From an uncultured Bacteroidales bacterium (lineage in GTDB: Bacteria; Bacteroidota; Bacteroidia; Bacteroidales; Bacteroidaceae), in assembly GCA_947303715.1 (NCBI GenBank), contig CAMYYY010000006.1, positions 1-64,000 on the forward strand: 64,000 bases of DNA. Reading direction: 5' to 3'. Below the pieces are notes generated by a model. The model ran no database searches. It was not told where the DNA came from and saw nothing but the letters and a program-made list of their open reading frames with translations. The position numbers and the translations under genes are program-made. Numbering within the stretch: position 1 is the stretch's first letter; each line of letters opens with the position of its first letter. This document shows, piece by piece, positions 56,041-64,000 of the stretch.

Positions 56041-56616
56041 ATGAAGGATCAGACACGCCAGGCACTCATAGAAGCCGCCCGAACGCTTTTCATAACAAAA
56101 GGTTATGACGACACGACCATGATTGACGTGGCCGTTCAGGCTGGCAAGGGGCGGCGCACGCTCTACTACTATTATTCAAGCAAGAAAGCCCTGTTGCGCG
56201 CCGTTGCCGAGACGGAGTTGGAGCGCATCCTCGTCATCCTGGAGGCTGTGGTGGAGAAGGACATTCCTGCTAGCGAAAAGATTGTGGAGTTCGTTATGAG
56301 CCGTCTCAACAATGTCCGCCACTCCATCTTCCGCAATGGCTCGCTCCGCGCCGACTTCGTCCGTTACATGCGCACCATCGACAGCATCCGTTCCAAATGC
56401 GAAAAACGTGAGATTGCTCTCATCGAGCGCATTCTCCTTCAGGGCATTCACGAAGGGACGTTTCACGTGGAGAACATTCACATCATGGCCCAGTTGATTC
56501 ACTACACCACCAAAGGCTTGGAGAATCCCTACATCCGAGGCGAGATTGCCGGCGGTAACGACACGCAGATGCTCCATCGCGTGGCTCGCAAACTCATTCT
56601 CGGCGCGCTTAGATAA
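56041..56616 (+). CDS. TetR/AcrR-family regulator
   Basis: 'RQALIEAARTLFITKGYDDTTMIDVAVQAGKGRRTLYYYYSSKKALLRAV'. Confidence 0.93.
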   Translation: MKDQTRQALIEAARTLFITKGYDDTTMIDVAVQAGKGRRTLYYYYSSKKALLRAVAETELERILVILEAVVEKDIPASEKIVEFVMSRLNNVRHSIFRNGSLRADFVRYMRTIDSIRSKCEKREIALIERILLQGIHEGTFHVENIHIMAQLIHYTTKGLENPYIRGEIAGGNDTQMLHRVARKLILGALR

Positions 56617-56659
56617 TTGAAGATTGAAAATTGAAGATTGAAGATTGAAGATCGAAACG

Positions 56660-57346
56660 ATGAACATTCTTTACGAAGACAACCATATCATCATCGTCAA
56701 CAAGGCCGTGGGCGAGATTGTCCAGGGCGACAAGACGGGCGACAAGCCCCTCTCCGACATCGTGGCCGACTACCTGAAGGAGAAGTACAACAAGCCTGGT
56801 GCTGCCTTCGTGGGCGTGCCGCACAGGCTCGACCGTCCCACCAGCGGCGTTGTGGTGCTGGCCAAGACCAGCAAAGCGCTGGAACGCCTCAACGACATGT
56901 TCCGTCGGGGCGATGTGGAGAAAACCTATTGGGCCATCGTCGGCAACCGCCCGGCAGAAGAGGCAGCCGAGCTTACCCATTGGCTGGTGCGCAACGAACA
57001 GCAGAACAAGTCGTACGCCTACGACCGCGAGCGCCCCGGCGCCAAGCAGGCCATCCTCGACTACCGCCTCCTTGTCAGCCTCACGAACTACCATCTGCTG
57101 GAGGTTGAGCTCAAGACAGGGCGTCACCATCAGATACGCTGCCAGCTGGCCAAGATTGGCTGCCCCATCAAAGGCGACCTCAAGTACGGCGCCCCCCGTT
57201 CGAATCCCGACGGCAGCATCAGCCTTCACGCCCGCCGTGTGCGGTTCGTTCATCCCGTCTCGCACATCGACATTGATGTTACAGCCCCCGTACCCGACAA
57301 TTCCCTCTGGCTTGCTGCCGAGGCCGCCGCAACCGCTAACCCCTAA
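56660..57346 (+). CDS. RluA-family pseudouridine synthase
   Basis: 'VPHRLDRPTSGVVVLAKTSKALERLNDMF', 'LKTGRHHQIRCQLAKIGCPIKGDLKYGA'. Confidence 0.94.
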   Translation: MNILYEDNHIIIVNKAVGEIVQGDKTGDKPLSDIVADYLKEKYNKPGAAFVGVPHRLDRPTSGVVVLAKTSKALERLNDMFRRGDVEKTYWAIVGNRPAEEAAELTHWLVRNEQQNKSYAYDRERPGAKQAILDYRLLVSLTNYHLLEVELKTGRHHQIRCQLAKIGCPIKGDLKYGAPRSNPDGSISLHARRVRFVHPVSHIDIDVTAPVPDNSLWLAAEAAATANP

Positions 57347-57386
57347 CCGCTAACCGCTAACCCCTAACCCCTAACCGCTAACCGTT
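57331..57386. repeat. Short-period CTAACCG/CTAACCC repeat between rluA-like and GNAT genes
   Basis: aaccgctaacccctaaccgctaaccgctaacccctaacccctaaccgctaaccgtt; overlaps the rluA-like C-terminus. Confidence 0.9.
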
Positions 57387-57872
57387 ATGGAATCCCTCTC
57401 CGTCCGTCGTGCCACGCGAGCCGATGTCCCGCTCATCTTCCAGCTCATCAAGGGGCTGGCTGCCTACGAGCGTCGTCCGCAGGATGTGACGGGCAGCGAG
57501 GATGCCCTTGCCTATTGGCTGTTTGAGCGACGTGTGGGGGTGGTGCTGATAGGCGAACTGGAGGGCCGTGCTGTGGCATACGCCCTCTATTACCCCGTGT
57601 TCGGCTCCTTTGCAGCCGAGGGCAGGGTTCATCTTGAAGATCTGTTTGTCTTGCCTGAACTTCGCGGCAAGGGCTTTGGCTTGCAGATGCTCTCCCGCAT
57701 CGCTTCGGAAATCCTCTCCGAAGGCTATACGGGCATGGAGTGGAGCGCCCTCTCCTGGAACACCTCCGCCATCCAGTTCTATTCCCGTCAGGGCGCCACT
57801 CTCGACACCGGCCGCACCTACATGTCCTTCACCCATGCCCAGCTACAGGCTCTTTGTCTGTTAGGAACGTGA
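57387..57872 (+). CDS. GNAT-family N-acetyltransferase
   Basis: 'VRRATRADVPLIFQLIKGLAAYE', 'LEDLFVLPELRGKGFGLQMLSRIASEI'. Confidence 0.92.
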   Translation: MESLSVRRATRADVPLIFQLIKGLAAYERRPQDVTGSEDALAYWLFERRVGVVLIGELEGRAVAYALYYPVFGSFAAEGRVHLEDLFVLPELRGKGFGLQMLSRIASEILSEGYTGMEWSALSWNTSAIQFYSRQGATLDTGRTYMSFTHAQLQALCLLGT

Positions 57873-57945
57873 CTATGTTTCTGTGAGGAAAAGATGCGCC
57901 TGCTTTGCCCAGATTGAGACAACAATATAACTTACAAAAAAGAAT

Positions 57946-60285
57946 ATGAAGAAGATTTTGATTTCATGGATGCTTGTCGTCGCAGCGGTGACGACATCTG
58001 CACAGACACAAGTGCAGCTGTTCGACTTCGGTTGGCAGTTTACTCGCAATGGAACGACGCAGACCGTCGACCTGCCCCACGACTGGGACATCTACGAGGG
58101 CCCGCGCCCTGGCCAGGGCGCCACGGGCACCGGCGGCGGATGGTTCGAGGGTGGCCGGGGTGAATATCGAAAGACATTCAAGACCCCCGTCGGCGAGGTA
58201 GTCAAGCTCCACTTCGAGGGCGTCTATCAGAAGGCCGAGGTCTATGTCAATGGGCAGAAAGCAGGTCAGCATCACTATGGATATACGCCGTTCACCGTCG
58301 ACGTGACGAAGATGCTTTATAAAGACAAGCGCGAGAACGAGGTGACGGTTAAGGTCGATAACAGCGACCAGCCAAACTGTCGGTGGTATTCCGGCTCTGG
58401 CATCTACCGTCATGTGTGGCTCGAAACCATGCCTGCCTTGCACATTGCCGAGAACGGCGTCCACCTTCTGACACCTGAGGTCAGTGACGACAGGGCAAGG
58501 GTTGACGTGTGTGTATGGGTGGCCAATGAAGGACAACAAGCGCGTCCCGTTGACGACGTGGAGGTCGCCTTCAATGGCGGTACTTTCACAAATCAGATTG
58601 ATGGTCAGGAGAGTGCGTCCACAGCAGAGCCTGGTAGGGTGACCACTCTTATTCGCACCTTCACGATTGACCAGCCGCATTTATGGACGCCTGACGACCC
58701 TTATCTCTATGAGGCTGACGTCAGGCTAATGTCCGGGGGAAGTGTCATTGACAAGCAAAAGGTCAAGTTTGGCATCCGCTCGTTCTCCTTCGATGCTGAG
58801 CGCGGCTTCGTGCTCAACGGCCAGCCGATGCTCATCAACGGCGCCTGCGTCCACCACGACGACGGCGTGCTGGGTGCCATGGCCTTCGACGATGCCGAGG
58901 TCCGCAAGGTGCGCCAGATAAAGGACGCCGGCTTCAACCTCATCCGCACCAGCCACAACCCAACCACCCGCGCCTTCCTCGACGCCTGCGACTCACTCGG
59001 CATGCTCGTCATCGACGAAGCCTTCGACGGCTGGCGCACACAGAAGAACCCTTACGACTACTCGACCGTTATCGACTCGTGCTTCCGCGACGACCTGCAT
59101 GCCATGGTGCTGCGCGACTGGAACCACCCCTGTGTTATCTCGTGGAGCATCGGCAACGAGGTCATCGAACGCAAGGACATCCGCGTCGTTTATACCGCCC
59201 GGCAGATGAAGCAGGCCATCCACGACTACGATACAACGCGCCCTGTGACTGAAGCCCTGTGCGCCTGGGATCGCGACTGGGAAATCTACGACCCCCATGC
59301 CGAGGTGCTCGACGTGGTGGGCTACAACTATATGATTTTCAAACACGCCAGCGACCATCAGCGCGACCCCAAGCGCATTATCTGGCAGACCGAGAGCTAT
59401 CCGCGCGATGCCTTCCGCAACTGGGCCACCGTCCACGACTTCCCCTATGTCGTCGGCGACATCGTCTGGACGGGCCTCGACTATTTGGGCGAATCGGCCA
59501 TCGGCCGCTATTATTATAAAGGTGAACAGGAGGGCGAGCACTGGGAGGGCGGCGGCTTCCCCGACTGGCACGGCGCCTACTGCGGCGACGTCGACATCAC
59601 TGGCTGGCGCAAGCCTGTCAGCCACTACCGCCAGATGCTGTGGAACGTGGATGCGCCGCTCTATATGGCCGTGAAGGAGCCCGAGGGCTATCACGGAGCA
59701 GTCAAGACAACGATGTGGAGCGTTTGGCCCACTTGGGAATCATGGACATGGCCCGGATGGGAGGGCAAGCCCGTCGAGGTTGAGGTCTATACCCGTCAGC
59801 CTGAGGTAAGCCTTTATCTCGATGGCCAGCTCATCGGCACGAAGCCCGTAAGCCGTGAAACCGAATACAAGGCCGTGTTCACCGTGCCCTATAAGCCAGG
59901 CACGCTTCGCGCTGAAGCCGGTGCCAAGAGCGTGACGCTGAAGAGCGCCGGCGAGCCTGCCCGTCTGCGTCTCACCCCCGACCATACTGTGATGGCTGCC
60001 GACGGCCAGTCGCTCACCTTCGTCACCATCGAGGTAGTCGACAAGCAGGGCACGCCAGTCCCCGAAGCCGCCATTCCGTGTGAGGCTGTTGTGAGGGGCG
60101 CCGGCACACTTCTGGCCTTCGCCTCTGCCGACCTGAAGGACCCTGAACCCTACACCTCGCCGCGCGTTAAGACGTGGAAGGGTCGCGCCATGCTCGTCGT
60201 CCGCAGCACGCATAGGAAAGGCTCCGTCAGCGTGACCATCAAGAGTTCGCTGCCAGCCGCCACGCTGTCGCTGAAAACCAAATAA
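57946..60285 (+). CDS. Glycoside hydrolase family 2 (beta-galactosidase-like)
   Basis: 'DLPHDWDIYEGP', 'NLIRTSHNPTTRAFLDACDSLGMLVIDEAFDGW', 'CVISWSIGNEV'. Confidence 0.94.
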   Translation: MKKILISWMLVVAAVTTSAQTQVQLFDFGWQFTRNGTTQTVDLPHDWDIYEGPRPGQGATGTGGGWFEGGRGEYRKTFKTPVGEVVKLHFEGVYQKAEVYVNGQKAGQHHYGYTPFTVDVTKMLYKDKRENEVTVKVDNSDQPNCRWYSGSGIYRHVWLETMPALHIAENGVHLLTPEVSDDRARVDVCVWVANEGQQARPVDDVEVAFNGGTFTNQIDGQESASTAEPGRVTTLIRTFTIDQPHLWTPDDPYLYEADVRLMSGGSVIDKQKVKFGIRSFSFDAERGFVLNGQPMLINGACVHHDDGVLGAMAFDDAEVRKVRQIKDAGFNLIRTSHNPTTRAFLDACDSLGMLVIDEAFDGWRTQKNPYDYSTVIDSCFRDDLHAMVLRDWNHPCVISWSIGNEVIERKDIRVVYTARQMKQAIHDYDTTRPVTEALCAWDRDWEIYDPHAEVLDVVGYNYMIFKHASDHQRDPKRIIWQTESYPRDAFRNWATVHDFPYVVGDIVWTGLDYLGESAIGRYYYKGEQEGEHWEGGGFPDWHGAYCGDVDITGWRKPVSHYRQMLWNVDAPLYMAVKEPEGYHGAVKTTMWSVWPTWESWTWPGWEGKPVEVEVYTRQPEVSLYLDGQLIGTKPVSRETEYKAVFTVPYKPGTLRAEAGAKSVTLKSAGEPARLRLTPDHTVMAADGQSLTFVTIEVVDKQGTPVPEAAIPCEAVVRGAGTLLAFASADLKDPEPYTSPRVKTWKGRAMLVVRSTHRKGSVSVTIKSSLPAATLSLKTK

Positions 60286-60458
60286 GCCTGAGGAATTGCT
60301 CCGGAGGGGATGGCTCGCCCGAGCGCATGTTATCTCCCCTTCGCCGTACCTACAGCTACAGGCCTTCGCTGAATTGTAAGGAGAGAACGACATCTTTTAC
60401 AAAGTTTATGAGAAATGAACTTTTTTCATATCGTTTTCTTAAAAAAGTCTTCAATTCC

Positions 60459-60489
60459 TTTGCCTCTACGGTTTTTCTTTCTACCTTTG
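60459..60489 (+). promoter_or_regulatory. Bacteroidetes-type promoter for the BspA-like gene leader
   Basis: TTTG 60459-60462, 19-nt spacer, TACCTTTG 60482-60489. Confidence 0.65.
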
Positions 60490-60617
60490 CCACTGGAAGT
60501 TTAGCCTCTTGCAAAAAAAGATTTCGATATTCAAACCATAGTGTCTCACCCAAACCCCATTGTCCATGAAGTAGAAAACAAATAGCATATAGAAAGAAGC
60601 GTCCACTTAGATTCTTG

Positions 60618-60732
60618 TTTCCGAAATTTCGCCAAAATTAAGAACAATCCAAGAGTGAGGTTAGGATGCTCACGCGTTGCGTGGGCTTTTTACTCGTTTA
60701 GGATTGTTGGGTGTTTGGCGACACCTCGGAAA
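60618..60732 (+). promoter_or_regulatory. Structured RNA leader candidate with nested terminator-like hairpin
   Basis: TTTCCGA/CGCCAAA/AACAATCC (60618-60650) complementary to GGATTGTT/TTTGGCG/TCGGAAA (60701-60732); inner GCTCACGC-GTT-GCGTGGGC-TTTTT (60668-60691). Confidence 0.65.
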
Positions 60733-60836
60733 CGTAGACGAAGATTAGTCCACGTTTTTCTTTTTATATTTTCATCCCATCAAATCCATAGAGTATTAAT
60801 CAATAAAGAACTATTAACCCATTAAACCCAATTCAC

Positions 60837-62819
60837 ATGAAAAGTATTACTCCAAGGAGACTTCTTCTCCTCGCGCTTTTAGCGCCCTTCTTCACCCTCA
60901 CCGCCTCTGCAGACAATCCTGTCGTAGACAATGGCATCTACTACACTCTTGTCCCCAAAGCTAAAATTGCTACGGTAACGACGTGCCAAAATGGCAAATA
61001 TTCTGGTCCTATCGTCATTCCCCCCGCCATCACTATCAGTGGCACAACGTATTCGGTGGTCGGCATCGAGGATAATGCTTTTTTAAGTAGCTATGATGTC
61101 ACCTCCGTTATCATCCCCAATTCAGTTACCAACATTGGCAAAGGTGCCTTTTATAACTGCGGCAACCTGACCTCCGTCAATATCCCCAATTCTGTAACCA
61201 GCATTGGCGGCTCTACTTTTTCTAACTGCTGGAGCCTGACCTCCATCTCCATTCCCAACTCGGTCACTGGCATTGGCGAATCTGCCTTTTATGGTTGCAG
61301 TAGCTTGACCTCCGTCATCATCCCCAATTCGGTCACCAATATTGGCAACTATGCCTTTGATGAATGCAGTAGTCTGACCTCTGTCACCATCCCTAATTCG
61401 GTCACCAGTATTGGCAGCTGTACCTTTAGACGTTGTCGCAGCCTGACCTCCGTCACCATCCCCGAGTCGGTCACCATCATTGGCGGCTATGCCTTTGAAG
61501 ACTGCAGCAGCCTGACCTCCGTCACCATCCCCTCGTCTGTTTACGAAATTTACGACGGTGCCTTTTCTCAATGCAGCAGTCTGACCTCCATTGTTCTGCC
61601 CAACAAAGTTTGTTATGTAGGAGGTCAGGCTTTTTATGGGTGTACGCAACTTCGGTCGGTGACGATGGAGCATGATGGTTACCAAGGTTACGACGGAGGA
61701 GGAATATACATTGGTAGTAAATCCTTTGCCAACTGCTCCAATTTGGAGGAATTTACTATCCATACATATTGGAGAGAATATTATGAAATTGGAGGATATT
61801 ATGGACCTTGGCAGATTGCGGCGGACGTTTCTTCCGATGCTTTTGAGAACTCTTTCGTTGAATATGCTACACTTCATGTACCTGAGGCAGCTATCGGTTT
61901 GTATAGTGCTAATGCCACATGGAGTCAGTTTGGCACAATCACTTCGTTAGGTAGCGCATCGACGTACTACAGGTTATTTGTGGATGTGAATGCGAAGGGC
62001 CAGGTGGTCTATGGCGAAGGCGAGAATGCCAAGACCATCACGGGAGCCAGCCAGACCTTTGACGTGAAGGAACAGGAGGATATTGTGCTGACGTTGACGG
62101 CATACGAAGGGTACAAATTGGGTGCCGTTACCGTGAATGGCGTGGATAAGACGGCTGCTGTCACTTCTGATGGCGTGCTGACGATAACCGACGTGAACGG
62201 CAACCAGACGGTGAGCGTGGAGTTTGTGTTGGACGGTAACTCGGTAGCCGTTACCATCGGTGAATTAGGCGCAGCCACTTTCTGCTGCGAGGAGGCGCTG
62301 GACTTCTCAGGCACAGAGGAGGTGAAGGCGTACATTGTTTCGGCATTCCATCCCGCTACGGGCAAGGTGACGCTGACGCGCATCACGGATGTTCCTGCGG
62401 GCACGGGCATCGTCCTGCTTGGTAATGAGGGAACGTATGATATTCCCCTCGGCGCGGGCGAGACCTACGTCGTCAATATGCTTGTAGGCGTTACTGCTGA
62501 TAAGGTGCTGAACAAGACCGAGGGCGCAAACAGCAACTTCATCCTTGCCAATGGCGAGAATGGCGTGGGCTTCTATGCCGTTAAGGATGGCTCTACGCTG
62601 GCTGCTGGCAAGGCTTATCTCTCCCTGCCTACCGCCGTCCTGCCAAGTAGTGCCCAAAGCATCGGCTTCCGCTTTGATGATGCAACCAACATAGCCTCAC
62701 CCCAGCCCTCCCCTGAAGGGAAGGGAGACTGGTACGACCTGAGCGGACGGCGCGTCAACGGAGCACCTACTGCTCCCGGACTGTATATTAAGGACGGAAG
62801 GAAAGTAATCGTAAAATAA
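60837..62819 (+). CDS. BspA-like leucine-rich repeat protein with C-terminal sorting-type domain
   Basis: LRR_5 repeats 'CSSLTSVTIPNSVTSIG...AF'; C-term 'YDLSGRRVNGAPTAPGLYIKDGRKVIVK'. Confidence 0.93.
   Translation: MKSITPRRLLLLALLAPFFTLTASADNPVVDNGIYYTLVPKAKIATVTTCQNGKYSGPIVIPPAITISGTTYSVVGIEDNAFLSSYDVTSVIIPNSVTNIGKGAFYNCGNLTSVNIPNSVTSIGGSTFSNCWSLTSISIPNSVTGIGESAFYGCSSLTSVIIPNSVTNIGNYAFDECSSLTSVTIPNSVTSIGSCTFRRCRSLTSVTIPESVTIIGGYAFEDCSSLTSVTIPSSVYEIYDGAFSQCSSLTSIVLPNKVCYVGGQAFYGCTQLRSVTMEHDGYQGYDGGGIYIGSKSFANCSNLEEFTIHTYWREYYEIGGYYGPWQIAADVSSDAFENSFVEYATLHVPEAAIGLYSANATWSQFGTITSLGSASTYYRLFVDVNAKGQVVYGEGENAKTITGASQTFDVKEQEDIVLTLTAYEGYKLGAVTVNGVDKTAAVTSDGVLTITDVNGNQTVSVEFVLDGNSVAVTIGELGAATFCCEEALDFSGTEEVKAYIVSAFHPATGKVTLTRITDVPAGTGIVLLGNEGTYDIPLGAGETYVVNMLVGVTADKVLNKTEGANSNFILANGENGVGFYAVKDGSTLAAGKAYLSLPTAVLPSSAQSIGFRFDDATNIASPQPSPEGKGDWYDLSGRRVNGAPTAPGLYIKDGRKVIVK
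61090..61620 (+). repeat. Tandem ~69-bp LRR-encoding DNA repeats
   Basis: Repeated ctgacctccgtcaccatccccaattcggtcaccagtattggcg... Confidence 0.85.
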
Positions 62820-62830
62820 TGGCTTAATCT

Positions 62831-62930
62831 GTCGGCGAATTTTTCGAATTATACGAATTACATTGCGGCGGTGAGCTTTGCACGCCGATAGGCGGAAAAG
62901 AAATTCGAATAATTCGCATCATTTGCCGAC
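62831..62930. repeat. 100-bp inverted-repeat (MITE-like) element; left half is dispersed repeat copy B
   Basis: 29-bp arms 62831-62859 / 62902-62930 (24/29 complementary); 58-bp half matches 268-325. Confidence 0.75.
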
Positions 62931-62967
62931 AAGAAAGATGGAATTCAACGTTAAAGACATAAGAACG

Positions 62968-63135
62968 ATGAAAAAGAGAAAATATACGACTCCTCGGATG
63001 GAGGAGATGCAAATGAGAGCTATAAATATGCTGGCTATGTCGGGTGCTGAGCAGACGGATATGGGCGTATTCCCCAGCAAGGAGGAGGACGCCAGCAACG
63101 CCCTTGCCAATCCCTTCCGCAGAAGGGGCTTCTAA
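62968..63135 (+). CDS. Small conserved-type peptide (55 aa)
   Basis: MKKRKYTTPRMEEMQMRAINMLAMSGAEQTDMGVFPSKEEDASNALANPFRRRGF; followed by terminator at 63173. Confidence 0.6.
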   Translation: MKKRKYTTPRMEEMQMRAINMLAMSGAEQTDMGVFPSKEEDASNALANPFRRRGF

Positions 63136-63172
63136 ACCGACTCATAGAGCGTGCAATATGTCAAAAGTAAGT

Positions 63173-63195
63173 GAGGGGCGCGAATTGCGTCCCTC
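63173..63195. terminator. Bidirectional terminator
   Basis: GAGGGGCGC-gaatt-GCGTCCCTC followed by gctttta. Confidence 0.65.
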
Positions 63196-63199
63196 GCTT

Positions 63200-63838
63200 T
63201 TATTCTCTGCTGAGGATGTAGATGCGATGGGTGGAGGGTCCGGAGGGGATGAGGAAGCCGGAGGAAGCGAAGGCTTTCAGTTCCGCCGCTGCTTGTGTGG
63301 AGGGGAGATGGGTTAAGGCGGCGTAGCGGCGGATATTGATGGTGGCGTTTTGAGTGAAGTAGTTGCGCAGCAGGGCGCGGCGCTCGTCGGGCGAGGGGAT
63401 GACGTGGTCGCGGTTGGAGGGGAACTTCTGCACGGCGGGTTCGAAGGTGGTCTGAAGGCGGGCAAGAAACTCGGGCTTGGCGTCGAAGTTGACGCGGCTG
63501 ACGTGGAGGTCGGATGGGTCGACTTGCTCAGGAGAGGTGATGACGGGGGTATGGCCGTCGGCATCCTTGTCGCAGGTAATACCCAGAGAGAGGGTGCCGA
63601 GGCCGCGCAGCTCAACGTGATGGCTTCGGGTGAGGTAGCGCGCGGCGATGGTTACAATAGCTTCCATGATGCCTTTGACATCGGCGGCAGTAGGACCGGA
63701 CGAGGCTTCAATATCCTTCGCTATCGTATCGAAGGAGATGGTCTCGACGTTGACAGCCTTGGGGTAGAGGGGACGGACTTCTTCGCCATCGATAGTAACG
63801 GTGCGGGGCGAGGGGCGGAAATCAAACTGAACGGACAT
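63200..63838 (-). CDS. HU-like (HU-HIG type) DNA-binding protein
   Basis: 'FDFRPSPR', 'AADVKGIMEAIVTIAARYLTRSHHVELRGLGTLSLGI' HU-like core. Confidence 0.72.
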   Translation of the reverse strand: MSVQFDFRPSPRTVTIDGEEVRPLYPKAVNVETISFDTIAKDIEASSGPTAADVKGIMEAIVTIAARYLTRSHHVELRGLGTLSLGITCDKDADGHTPVITSPEQVDPSDLHVSRVNFDAKPEFLARLQTTFEPAVQKFPSNRDHVIPSPDERRALLRNYFTQNATINIRRYAALTHLPSTQAAAELKAFASSGFLIPSGPSTHRIYILSRE

Positions 63839-63920
63839 AATAATAGAATTAGGAATGAGAAATTAGGAATTAGAAATTGGGGATTAGTTGCTCGGATTGG
63901 AGGGCGGGATGCTCTGGCGG

Positions 63921-63981
63921 TAAATGACGGCGTCATTTATATAAATGACAGGGTCGTTTAAATAAATGACACCGTCATTTA
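63921..63981. repeat. Three 19-bp palindromes TAAATGACnnnGTCATTTA with exact 21-bp period
   Basis: 63921-63939, 63942-63960 (one variant base), 63963-63981. Confidence 0.9.
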
Positions 63982-64000
63982 CAAAAAGCAGCAGTATTTA

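Noticed and set aside
60327-60569. 80-aa ORF between GH2 and BspA-like genes
   Set aside because: Covers a clear promoter and A/T-rich leader; no domain.

Overview
The window is a Bacteroidales chromosome segment, Prevotella-like by gene content, Bacteroidetes promoters (TTTG-N19/20-TAnnTTTG), SusC/SusD pairs and a T9SS-style C-terminus. From left to right it contains: (1) a 16.4-kb plus-strand operon with two SusC/SusD pairs interleaved with fasciclin-domain lipoproteins and no CAZyme; (2) a DUF4301 gene; (3) a minus-strand module at 18.7-26.1 kb with an M15 peptidase, two tiny unlisted ORFs (one smalltalk-like), an HU-like protein, a DUF4248-like protein, a CHC2/Toprim primase, a DUF3987-like protein, a hypothetical protein and a HIRAN-like chimera, threaded with inverted repeats, GCTTAC repeats and REP elements; (4) a WYL regulator followed by a type I restriction-modification operon in the order hsdR - ATPase(DUF4143-type) - hsdS - PrrC-like anticodon nuclease - hsdM - DUF2971; (5) threonine catabolism (tdh, kbl, Lrp), sulfur/cysteine genes (cysE, metY, cysK), a TonB receptor/HMA/membrane protein trio, an M16 peptidase, PPIase, GH36, nucleotidyltransferase, pyrK/pyrD, tRNA-fMet, TetR, RluA, GNAT, GH2, a BspA-like LRR protein, a small peptide and an HU-HIG-like protein. 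The strongest hunt candidates are: the composite R-M/anticodon-nuclease island, with an ATPase gene whose promoter carries three copies of a 20-bp repeat; the putative cryptic replication/mobile module with palindromic and iteron-like DNA; a duplicated promoter plus first codons shared by kbl and a cupin lipoprotein; a structured ~115-nt leader before the BspA-like gene; and several 21/22-bp helically phased repeat arrays. All calls come from reading the sequence and the supplied translations. No database search was run.
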